A stretch of DNA of 7,803 bases from CAZKWG01 sp964615375 (GTDB lineage Bacteria; Myxococcota_A; UBA796; CAZKWG01), in NCBI GenBank assembly GCA_964615375.1, contig CAZTOW010000109.1, forward strand, positions 1-7,803, written 5' to 3'. This document shows positions 1-5,634 of this stretch, one piece after another. Every line of letters begins with the position of its first letter. Position 1 is the stretch's first letter. The notes below the pieces were generated by a model. It was not told the origin of the DNA, searched no databases, and saw nothing but the letters and a program-made list of their open reading frames with translations. Position numbers and translations under genes: made by a program.

Positions 1-2
1 GG

Positions 3-26
3 GCTGTTCAGCGGTTCCTGAACGGC
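3..26. repeat. Stem-loop beside the Z1 truncation point
   Basis: GCTGTTCAG (3-11) can pair with CTGAACGGC (18-26) around a six-base loop, CGGTTC. Eight positions are Watson-Crick and one is a T-G wobble. It abuts and slightly overlaps the palindrome at 25-53. There is no T-run on either side, so a classical rho-independent terminator is not supported. It could be a structured non-coding end or a chance fold. Confidence 0.45.
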
Positions 27-53
27 TCTATCGGCATTCAATGCCGATAGAGC
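25..53. repeat. Perfect 29-base palindrome at the Z1 stop codon
   Basis: GCTCTATCGGCATT (25-38) and AATGCCGATAGAGC (40-53) are exact reverse complements around a single base, C39. The right arm codes for the last residues of the Z1 fragment (ELYRH) and the left arm begins at its TGA stop. A perfect 14-bp arm with a one-base centre is too tight for a normal hairpin loop. It looks like an inverted duplication from template switching, or a chimeric or assembly fold-back. A protein-bound dyad is also possible. Confidence 0.85.
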
Positions 54-397
54 TCATTGAAGAGGTTCTTGGTGGTACCTGAGAATGCGATGAGTAGGCG
101 AATGCCATTGTCCCGGGCGAGTGTTGCGACTGCCGTCATCGAAACTGTCTTTCCGCTCTGAACATAACCTACGACCAACCCAGTTCGAGACGCGGATTCC
201 TGTCCAGGAGGTAGGCACTGCGCCAGTATCCGGCGCGCCTCCTCACGCACGCGGCGAAACTCCTCATGTTCTACGACGACCTTTGCCTGTCTCAGGTGTT
301 GCTCCAACTGCTGAGTGTGGTCGCCGACAACCGGATTCCAACTTCCAGGAAGGTTGGTGCTCTTGGGAACGATGGTGAAGGTTGTCTGCTGAGCCAT
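38..397 (-). CDS. Z1-domain ATPase, N-terminal fragment (truncated)
   Basis: The 119-residue product matches the N-terminus of Z1-domain proteins, putative P-loop ATPase/helicase partners of MutL-like ATPases in defence loci. Residues 73-84 (GLVVGYVQSGKT) contain the Walker A loop in the family's typical GxVQSGKT form. They are followed by a predicted helix and the strand LLIAFSGTTKNL (101-112), which fits the usual 'IIVLAGT.NNL' segment. Full-length family members are many hundreds of residues long, so Walker B and all later motifs are missing. The in-frame TGA (38-40) lies inside a perfect palindrome (25-53). The ATG at 395-397 has a good Shine-Dalgarno sequence (AGAGGA) about 6 bases upstream, and the gene starts 9 bases after the GHKL stop, so the two are translationally linked. 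The family call is firm. Whether the truncation is real, a frameshift or an assembly fold-back is unresolved, and only 37 bases lie beyond it. Confidence 0.75.
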   Translation of the reverse strand: MAQQTTFTIVPKSTNLPGSWNPVVGDHTQQLEQHLRQAKVVVEHEEFRRVREEARRILAQCLPPGQESASRTGLVVGYVQSGKTVSMTAVATLARDNGIRLLIAFSGTTKNLFNELYRH

Positions 398-406
398 TGA
401 TTCCTC

Positions 407-1936
407 TCACCTTGGATGCCAGAGCGCCTGGCGAAGTAGTTGGTTGAAGTTGCGCCGAATGGTAGGGGCTGCGCGAACACCAGCCTCTACTGCCGTTATC
501 TCCGCGATGGCGAGTCCGGCCGATAGGCGAAGCATGGGATCCAGTTCATCCTCACGACCGAGAATGAACTGTTCGCTAAAGGGATGGGAGAGGTTTAGTC
601 GAATTTGAATCTCTTGCACGCCTCTTTGCGAGGCATCATCAGATCGTGAGTAGCTATACCAGTCCTCCATTGCAGGATCGCGCGCCAGCTCTAACCGGAT
701 TTTCCACCGCCTTTGGTTGTGGTCGAGTTCAAGGATTAGGCTGTTCGCTGCTGTAACCTGCTCTGCCACTGGCAACGCTGAGAGTGGTTGCTCAGCCGTG
801 GGCTCAGCATCGAGCTGTTCGTCAACAACGGTAGGCGCGTGAGCCGCAATCGCCGCAGTGGCACTCATCACCGCCGACTCGCCCCAGCCATGCGTTACAG
901 TTGTGCGGGTTGCCCGTGCACGAAACGCCTCAGCCTGCCAGAGGAGTGGCAATGGTTCCGTATCCAGCTCAGTTTTCAGCCAGGCTAGTATATCAGGCTC
1001 CCACTGGTCCCAGTGGAGCCCATCCTTCGTGTGACTTACCTGGAAGCCTTCGACATTGATCTCGCCAAATAGCCGCTGATAGGTAAAGCTATTGGGCTTC
1101 TTGAAGATCTCTTCTGGTCGATAGGGGGAGTCGTAGCCTCCCATTACCAGCCGCTGACGACGAAAAACTGCGAACCCTGCGTCTGTCGTACTTGCCTTCG
1201 AGCGAAGCGCCGCCCACCCATGGACGCGATGCTGCTCATCGAGTTGAAGATCAAAGGTCCTGTACCACTCTACTACATTCGCCTCATCATCGCCCTGCCG
1301 AGCGGCTAATAGAACCTCTGGCTGGACATATTCAACGGGCTCGCCGCGGTACAGCAGCCGTAGTTGCCCTGCTCTGATAAAATGTCTATATATACCGCCG
1401 AGATAGGTCTTGACTTTGCTGACCGTGCTACCAACCATGCGTTGGTTTAAGTCTTCCAGAACAATTGTTGTGTAGTGCGCGCTTGCACTTGTGGCGACCT
1501 CCTCGACGTCGATCTCTTCAATATTATTCTTGATAATTGCCGGGACGTCGAATCGAACGGTACGCTCTATAGGCTCTCCAAGTGCACTTGTTCGGACCAT
1601 CCAGCGAGAAGCAAACCAGGATGCGGCAGCCTTCATTCCAATGCCAAACTCAGACAGCCCTGCTGTGTCGGGTGGGCGCTCCGCTGGGATGAATGCTCGG
1701 GCAATATCGTCCGAGGCGATTCCTGCGGCTGTGTCCGTGATCACGAGACGATCCCCGTCAACATCTATTCGCACCTCAAGGCACCCGCGTCGATCCCCTG
1801 ATGCCCTTAGCGCTTCGCGGTTACTGAGGTAGCTCTGCAGTGCGTTGTCGATGAACTCGGAGAGCGCGTACCAGGGCTTGTAATTGAGTCGGGCAAAGGC
1901 ACCATACATCCCTACGCGAGGCCGAATCTGAATCAC
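407..1936 (-). CDS. GHKL (MutL/MORC-like) ATPase of a Z1-linked defence module
   Basis: The protein has 509 residues, about the usual length for Z1-associated GHKL ATPases. The N-terminal ATP-binding fold shows all expected motifs. The N-box is ALSEFIDNA (24-32), with E27, D30 and N31 for Mg-ATP. Motif II is ITDTAAGI (66-73) with D68 and G72; the first glycine of the classical DNGxG is alanine. The lid is GLSEFGIGMK (93-102). A transducer-like S5 region follows, ending in FQVSHTKDGLHW (298-309), where the TKD lysine is a candidate gamma-phosphate sensor. Residues 360-395 are a low-complexity linker, and the C-terminal 110 residues are unassigned. Proteins of this family couple ATP-driven dimerisation to DNA handling in restriction-like systems. 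The start is GTG with GGAGG five bases upstream. The gene lies 42 bases after the regulator and 9 before the Z1 gene, all on one strand. GC is lower than in the regulator, which suggests acquisition. Confidence 0.85.
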   Translation of the reverse strand: MIQIRPRVGMYGAFARLNYKPWYALSEFIDNALQSYLSNREALRASGDRRGCLEVRIDVDGDRLVITDTAAGIASDDIARAFIPAERPPDTAGLSEFGIGMKAAASWFASRWMVRTSALGEPIERTVRFDVPAIIKNNIEEIDVEEVATSASAHYTTIVLEDLNQRMVGSTVSKVKTYLGGIYRHFIRAGQLRLLYRGEPVEYVQPEVLLAARQGDDEANVVEWYRTFDLQLDEQHRVHGWAALRSKASTTDAGFAVFRRQRLVMGGYDSPYRPEEIFKKPNSFTYQRLFGEINVEGFQVSHTKDGLHWDQWEPDILAWLKTELDTEPLPLLWQAEAFRARATRTTVTHGWGESAVMSATAAIAAHAPTVVDEQLDAEPTAEQPLSALPVAEQVTAANSLILELDHNQRRWKIRLELARDPAMEDWYSYSRSDDASQRGVQEIQIRLNLSHPFSEQFILGREDELDPMLRLSAGLAIAEITAVEAGVRAAPTIRRNFNQLLRQALWHPR

Positions 1937-1954
1937 CTGACCCTCCGGCCGACT

Positions 1955-1982
1955 AATGTATCACGTAGGAGCTGCTCGTCAC
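1955..1982 (-). promoter_or_regulatory. Candidate sigma-70-type promoter for the GHKL-Z1 module
   Basis: On the minus strand, GTGACG (1977-1982) and TACATT (1955-1960) are separated by 16 bases and match the -35 and -10 consensus at four of six positions each. The -35 box overlaps the stop codon of the upstream regulator gene. The predicted start would give a leader of about 12 bases before the GTG of the ATPase gene. This would let the module be transcribed independently of the regulator. It is a motif match only. Confidence 0.3.
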
Positions 1983-3139
1983 GCCTCCTTTTTCACTCGG
2001 CTCATCGATCTGAAGTTGACAACCCTGTACCCGCCAGCCTTCCCTGCGCCCCCGTCATGCTCCAGCACGCCGGCCTCCACCAGCCCGGCCAGCAGCCGAT
2101 CCGCCGTCCGCTCCGAGGTCTCGACCGCCGCGACCAGCTCGGCGCGTTGGATCCGCCCCCGGTCCCGCGCCAGGCAGTAGGCCGCCGGCCCCAGCGGGTG
2201 GACCAGCTTCGCCGTCTCCAGCAGCTCGGCGTCGGTTGGCGCCCCTCGGCGGCGCGGCCTGGGCGGCGCGGGCTTCGACTCGGGCAGCGTGCGGGGGGCG
2301 CTCGCGCTCGGGGGCGGCGGCGCGGGGACCAGGCGCAGCTCGCGCCGGATGCCGACGGCGCGCATGGCGGCCTCCAGGCTGTTGCCAGAGATCGGCCGCC
2401 CCTGGGCATCGATGGCCGCCTGGGTGAGCACGCTCTCCAGCTCGCGCACGTTGCCCGGCCAGAGGTAGGACTGCAGCACGCGCTCGGCGCAGCGCTTGAG
2501 CCGGGGGCGCTCGACGCCGGCCAGCGAGGGGTGGTGCGCGAGGAAGTGGCGCGCGAGCAGGGTGGCGTCGCGCCCGCGCTCGCGCAGAGGCGGCATGACG
2601 ATGCGGTAGCGCACGGCCCGGGTGAACAGGTCCTCGCGGAAGCGGCCCGCGGCGGTCATGCGCTCCAGATCGCAGTGGGTGGCGCAGACGCTGCGCACGT
2701 CCACGCGGGCCTCCTGGGTGTCGCCGATGCGGCGCACCACGCCGTCCTGAAGCGCGGTCAGCAGCATGGCCTGGACGCCGAGCGGCAGATCGCCGATCTC
2801 GTCGAGGAAGAGGGTGCCGCGGTGGGCCTGGCGGACGAACCCGTCGTGGTTGCGGCCGGCGCCCGTGAAGGCGCCTCGGACGTGCCCAAAGAGCTGGCTC
2901 TCGGCCAGGCTCTCGTGCAGGTTCGGACAGTGGACCCGGACCAGCTTGCCCGTTCGCCCGCTGTTCGCGTGAATGAGCTGGGCCAGGAGCCCCTTGCCGG
3001 TGCCGGTCTCGCCCGTGATGAGCACATGGGCCGCGAAGGACGCGACGCGCAACGCGGCGTCGATGGCGGCGAGAAAGGCAGGGCTCTCGCCGAGCATGAG
3101 GGACTCTTCGCCTCGGGGTCGCCGTGGGCTCCTGGACAT
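1979..3139 (-). CDS. Sigma-54-dependent transcriptional activator, AAA+ domain with C-terminal winged-helix-like domain
   Basis: This 386-residue enhancer-binding protein drives open-complex formation by sigma-54 RNA polymerase. The AAA+ domain has Walker A GETGTGKG (43-50), an intact GAFTGA sigma-54 contact loop (89-94), Walker B GTLFLDE (108-114), arginine-finger segment FREDLFTR (167-174) and sensor-II motif WPGNVREL (227-234). About 20 residues precede the domain, so there is no receiver, GAF or PAS sensor. A proline-rich linker (about 271-300) leads to a helical segment of about 75 residues (LLETAKLV to YRVVNF) that resembles a winged helix, where most relatives carry a Fis-type helix. 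The start is ATG 3137-3139, preceded by AGGTG at good spacing. An in-frame ATG at 3197-3199 would add 20 residues but has no Shine-Dalgarno sequence. The gene is GC-rich like the host blocks and lies just upstream of the GHKL gene. Its targets are unknown. Confidence 0.88.
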   Translation of the reverse strand: MSRSPRRPRGEESLMLGESPAFLAAIDAALRVASFAAHVLITGETGTGKGLLAQLIHANSGRTGKLVRVHCPNLHESLAESQLFGHVRGAFTGAGRNHDGFVRQAHRGTLFLDEIGDLPLGVQAMLLTALQDGVVRRIGDTQEARVDVRSVCATHCDLERMTAAGRFREDLFTRAVRYRIVMPPLRERGRDATLLARHFLAHHPSLAGVERPRLKRCAERVLQSYLWPGNVRELESVLTQAAIDAQGRPISGNSLEAAMRAVGIRRELRLVPAPPPPSASAPRTLPESKPAPPRPRRRGAPTDAELLETAKLVHPLGPAAYCLARDRGRIQRAELVAAVETSERTADRLLAGLVEAGVLEHDGGAGKAGGYRVVNFRSMSRVKKEA

Positions 3140-3220
3140 TGGCTCACCTATGAGGGTGAAAGCTCGGAATGGTCGAAGTGGTCGTTGTTCGGGGCTCATG
3201 GGCGAGCGACGACCATCCCC

Positions 3221-3229
3221 ACGATAGCA
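3221..3229 (-). promoter_or_regulatory. Candidate extended -10 element upstream of the sigma-54 activator
   Basis: On the minus strand this reads TGC-TATCGT followed by GGGG. TATCGT matches TATAAT at four of six positions and carries the TG extension. No good -35 hexamer lies at the right distance. Nearly the same string, TGC-AATCGT-AGGGG, lies upstream of the minus-strand gene at 6630-7574, which supports a shared promoter element. The leader to the chosen start at 3139 would be about 75 bases. Confidence 0.35.
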
Positions 3230-3417
3230 CCAGCGCGAGCGATCAGGGGAGACCTCGCTGGACAGAAAGGCCAGAATCTGTCCGCATGGGCGATCCTGGG
3301 GCTTGCACGTCCACGCTGGGCAGGCTCGCGGAGGTCCGGCGCGCCGCGCGCCGCTGCTGCGTCGGGAGCGCCTGGGCGACGACGAAGATCACATGTCGTC
3401 TGACTATCGGCGTTTGT

Positions 3418-3451
3418 CCGGATTCCCCGACCAGGGGCACGGGGATTCCGG
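3418..3451. repeat. Imperfect palindromic element A (related to 7759-7789)
   Basis: CCGGATTCCCCG (3418-3429) and CGGGGATTCCGG (3440-3451) pair at 11 of 12 positions around the ten-base loop ACCAGGGGCA. A second element near the window end has the same TCCCCG/CGGGGA core, a GGGCA-containing loop and its single imperfect pair at the same place. It could be an operator, a REP-like dispersed palindrome, or a lone repeat resembling type I-E CRISPR repeats. No regularly spaced copies surround it, so an array is not supported. Confidence 0.6.
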
Positions 3452-3539
3452 TTCTCAAGGTCCCGGCAGATTTGCAGTTATGTCAAGTATCCCCCTGATC
3501 ATGGCGCGGTCGAGGTCGGCCGCTCCCCGTCGCCGGGCA

Positions 3540-3600
3540 GTCCCCCTCGGCGGCGGTCCTCTGAGGGGACCGAGGCGGGCGGGCCGGAGTTGGCGCTCCG
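3540..3600 (+). promoter_or_regulatory. Competing stem-loops in the leader of the 191-residue gene
   Basis: The segment around 3563-3575 (GAGGGGACCGAGG) can pair in three exclusive ways: GGTCC 3555-3559 with GGACC 3567-3571, GTCCCC 3540-3545 with GGGGAC 3565-3570, or CCTCGG 3545-3550 with CCGAGG 3570-3575. A further hairpin, CGGAG 3585-3589 with CTCCG 3596-3600, ends 12 bases before the Shine-Dalgarno sequence of the next gene. Such alternatives could form a leader switch, but GC-rich DNA makes chance pairings frequent. Confidence 0.25.
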
Positions 3601-3624
3601 ACCCACCCTACGAAGGATGACCCG

Positions 3625-4200
3625 GTGAAAGAAACCATCCTCCGCTACGAAGAGTGTACATCACCACCCCAGCCCCCGGACAGCACCGCGTTCTTGTGGT
3701 GCGCCTGGCTGACCACCCTCAACCCGCCCATGGCGCTGGGCCGCGACGCGGCGCAGGCCGAGGAGATCCTCCGCGATCACCTGCTGCACTTCTACACCCA
3801 CGAGATCGATCCCCGCGTCGCTGACCCCGAGGCGCGGGCGGCGGCTGAGCTGGCGCGCCAGAAGGAGAGCGGCCTGGTCTGGGTCATCGCCCCGGACGAG
3901 CGCCGCGCCTTCGAGATCTGGCAGCAGATGAGCGCGCTGGTGGTCGACGAGGCCCTGCGCCTCTGGCGGCTGGCCTTCCCGCTGCCGATGGACGCGGAAG
4001 ACCCGCTCGGACGAACGCTCCGGCGCCCCAGCGCCAGCGCGACCCGTGCGCCCTACGTCGTCGGCGCTCGCGTCCGCGCGCGCGGGTACACGCGGCGAAG
4101 GACGCTGCTCGGGCAGCTCGTGGAGCGCCTGCCGCACCTGGACACCGGCTCGCTGGAGGTGCTGTGCCGGCAGGCTGAGGCGATGGTGGGCGGCGCGTGA
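3625..4200 (+). CDS. Uncharacterised 191-residue protein
   Basis: I do not recognise a family. The start is GTG, with AAGGA seven bases upstream (3613-3617). The N-terminal 35 residues are Pro/Thr/Trp-containing (TSPPQPPDSTAF, then WCAWLTTLNPP). The middle (about 40-120) looks mainly helical, with RDAAQAEEILRDHLLHFYTHE and a Trp-rich segment, LVWVIAPDERRAFEIWQQM. The region 125-160 is arginine-rich and basic (RTLRRPSASATRAP, RVRARGYTRRR), which could contact nucleic acid. The C-terminus is a short helix. There is no signal peptide, membrane segment or enzyme motif. Codon use is GC-rich, like the regulator and unlike the gene after it. It stands alone on the plus strand, diverges from the regulator and is closed by a strong stem-loop. 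It may be a target of that regulator, but only adjacency supports this. Confidence 0.7.
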   Translation: MKETILRYEECTSPPQPPDSTAFLWCAWLTTLNPPMALGRDAAQAEEILRDHLLHFYTHEIDPRVADPEARAAAELARQKESGLVWVIAPDERRAFEIWQQMSALVVDEALRLWRLAFPLPMDAEDPLGRTLRRPSASATRAPYVVGARVRARGYTRRRTLLGQLVERLPHLDTGSLEVLCRQAEAMVGGA

Positions 4201-4204
4201 GATT

Positions 4205-4240
4205 GCTGTTCCTCGGCCTCCAATGAAGCCGAGGAACAGC
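4205..4240 (+). terminator. Strong stem-loop, probable terminator of the 191-residue gene
   Basis: GCTGTTCCTCGGC (4205-4217) and GCCGAGGAACAGC (4228-4240) are exact 13-bp reverse complements around a ten-base loop. The stem begins five bases after the TGA stop of the upstream gene. There is no T-run on the 3' side (CTTGGCGC follows), so it may stabilise the mRNA end or act as a non-canonical terminator. It isolates the next gene transcriptionally. Confidence 0.65.
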
Positions 4241-4270
4241 CTTGGCGCAACCCGCACCAGATGGATAGAT

Positions 4271-4293
4271 CGACGCTCCACATAGGAGCGTCG
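4271..4293 (+). promoter_or_regulatory. Hairpin sequestering the Shine-Dalgarno of the HEPN-nuclease gene
   Basis: CGACGCTCC (4271-4279) and GGAGCGTCG (4285-4293) form a perfect 9-bp stem with an ACATA loop. The only Shine-Dalgarno-like sequence before the GTG start at 4301 is AGGAG (4284-4288), and it lies within the 3' arm. In the folded RNA this site would be hidden, giving tight or conditional translation. It could also be a DNA operator. Confidence 0.5.
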
Positions 4294-4300
4294 CGCCATC

Positions 4301-5608
4301 GTGACCGAGATCCTGAACCTCTTCAGTACCCCCGAGTGGCTTGAGGCCCTTGCGGCTCTCGTTACTGCCCTTGCCGGAGTGGCAGGAGCCGCCGTGGGCT
4401 GCATGTGGCCGCTGGTGGCGATGGGCTTCCTCATGCTCTTTCGCCGAGAGCTGGGCTCACTCATTGAAAAGAGCAAGAAGTGGAGCCTCTTAGGGAATGA
4501 AATCGAGATGCGCGACGACGTAAGGCAACTTGAAGACGGAGTACAAAGGGTGCAGGAAGAGGTTCGCCAGATTGCAGCCGAGGGCCAACCTGTTGTTGAA
4601 GGCAGCCCCAAGCAAGAAGCAAGCTCAGCACTACCAACAACCACAGAAACCGCACACACACAAGCCCCCGCCCAACCCGGCGAAGAGCAAGTCGACGCAA
4701 CTCGTAAGAGTACGCCCACCCCTCTCAGGGCTCAAGCAGACTCAGCCTCAACCAAAGTCGAGGAGGACCGCATCAGTCGAATTGCCAGTGAATCACCTGT
4801 CGCCGCTATCGTACTGTTGTCCGCCGAAATCGAAGCGTCTATGCGGAGACTAGTGAGCCAAGTTGGCGTTCCAGGCGAGCAGTCCAAGGTGATGTCGTAC
4901 AGACAACTCATATCGGCGCTGGCCGAAAACTACCGGATGCCTGTTTCCCTGCCGCCAACTCTCCAACGGTTCTGGAATATACGAAACCATGTAGTACACG
5001 GCCAAAATCTAGAGCAGGAGACCTTACGCGACGCAATTGTGCTGGGGCGAGAATTGCTACAAGCAATCGAAGCCCTACGGCACTCACCGGCGATGACAGA
5101 ATCAGTACTACTGTCAGTACTGGAAGGTGCGTTACTCGACGAATTGGGTGACCTCATTCTACAGCGCGAACCACTCTTAGCCTTGCATGAAGGAGCGGGA
5201 CTCCAACCGCTGCGCCCAGATCTGGTCCTTAGCCGCATTGTGGGCACCCGAAGTACACTGGTGGTGGAGGTTAAGGCGAGCCAACCATCCCCGGAACGAG
5301 TGCATTCCAGCATTGCACAGGTAGCAAAGTACCTGCGAGCGCTGGGGAGATCTAACGTAGGTGTGCTCAGAGGTCTGGCCCTTTGGGTGGTCCCAACGAG
5401 AACCATGGCCGATGCATTCATGCGGACCCATGTAGCATTCGATAGTGCAATCTCGTTGTCGGAGACAGCAAACCCTTCTGTGCCGATTGCCGTCGAAGCT
5501 GTCTCTGAGGAAGAGCTGTGGTCGAATCCACGCGCTGTCGCCAGACGAGTCCTCGAACATCTGCCTTTGCTTGCTGTGGAGGCCAAATCAGAGGACCCCG
5601 GCGCATAA
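4301..5608 (+). CDS. Membrane-anchored HEPN-like / PD-(D/E)XK-like nuclease fusion (candidate defence effector)
   Basis: The protein has 435 residues and a GTG start. Residues 14-47 are strongly hydrophobic (one long or two short membrane segments around CMWP) and are followed by basic residues (FRREL, KSKKW). A coiled-coil-like stretch (68-93) and a Gln/Thr/Pro linker (95-150) come next. Residues 165-258 are helical and DUF4145/HEPN-like, with RNHVVHG carrying the Rx4H motif (R228, H233) of HEPN ribonucleases. Residues 277-365 fit a PD-(D/E)XK fold: E281 in a helix, PDLVL (D307), VVEVKAS (E323, K325), then a helix with Q340 (AQVAKYL) and a strand, GLALWVV. HEPN and PD-(D/E)XK domains are common toxic or restriction effectors, so an abortive-infection-type role is plausible but inferred. 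GC is lower than in both flanking genes, and the gene has its own leader. I know of no named family with this exact architecture. Confidence 0.75.
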   Translation: MTEILNLFSTPEWLEALAALVTALAGVAGAAVGCMWPLVAMGFLMLFRRELGSLIEKSKKWSLLGNEIEMRDDVRQLEDGVQRVQEEVRQIAAEGQPVVEGSPKQEASSALPTTTETAHTQAPAQPGEEQVDATRKSTPTPLRAQADSASTKVEEDRISRIASESPVAAIVLLSAEIEASMRRLVSQVGVPGEQSKVMSYRQLISALAENYRMPVSLPPTLQRFWNIRNHVVHGQNLEQETLRDAIVLGRELLQAIEALRHSPAMTESVLLSVLEGALLDELGDLILQREPLLALHEGAGLQPLRPDLVLSRIVGTRSTLVVEVKASQPSPERVHSSIAQVAKYLRALGRSNVGVLRGLALWVVPTRTMADAFMRTHVAFDSAISLSETANPSVPIAVEAVSEEELWSNPRAVARRVLEHLPLLAVEAKSEDPGA

Positions 5609-5634
5609 ATCGCCTACTGGTTCCTCAAACGTGT

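Larger units (their letters stand above)
3140..3624. other. Long intergenic region between divergent genes
   Basis: The 485 bases between the divergent regulator and the 191-residue protein contain no convincing gene; small open frames here lack ribosome binding sites and recognisable sequence. They do contain a candidate -10 element for the regulator (3221-3229), a GC-only palindrome GGCGCGC-C-GCGCGCC (3338-3352), a large imperfect stem-loop (3418-3451), and competing stem-loops close to the plus-strand gene (3540-3600). I searched by eye for a -24/-12 sigma-54 promoter (GG-N10-GC) and found none that fits. Confidence 0.6.

Noticed and set aside
2057..3403. A 448-codon open frame on the plus strand opposite the sigma-54 activator
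   Set aside because: It is antisense to a gene with clear AAA+ motifs. Its product is Ala/Arg/Gly-rich without domains, as expected from third-position G/C in high-GC DNA.
3140..3624. A sigma-54 (-24/-12) promoter between the divergent genes
   Set aside because: Several GGCA and TTGCA fragments occur, for example around 3465-3476, but the GG-to-GC spacing is wrong (7 or 13 instead of 10).
4242..4270. A sigma-70 promoter TTGGCG-N17-ATAGAT before the HEPN-nuclease gene
   Set aside because: The -35 is acceptable but the -10 matches TATAAT at only two of six positions, too weak to list as a feature.
3661..4719. A 352-codon minus-strand frame spanning the 191-residue gene and the start of the HEPN-nuclease gene
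   Set aside because: It runs across two genes and a strong stem-loop and crosses the GC break. Its translation shows no recognisable domain.
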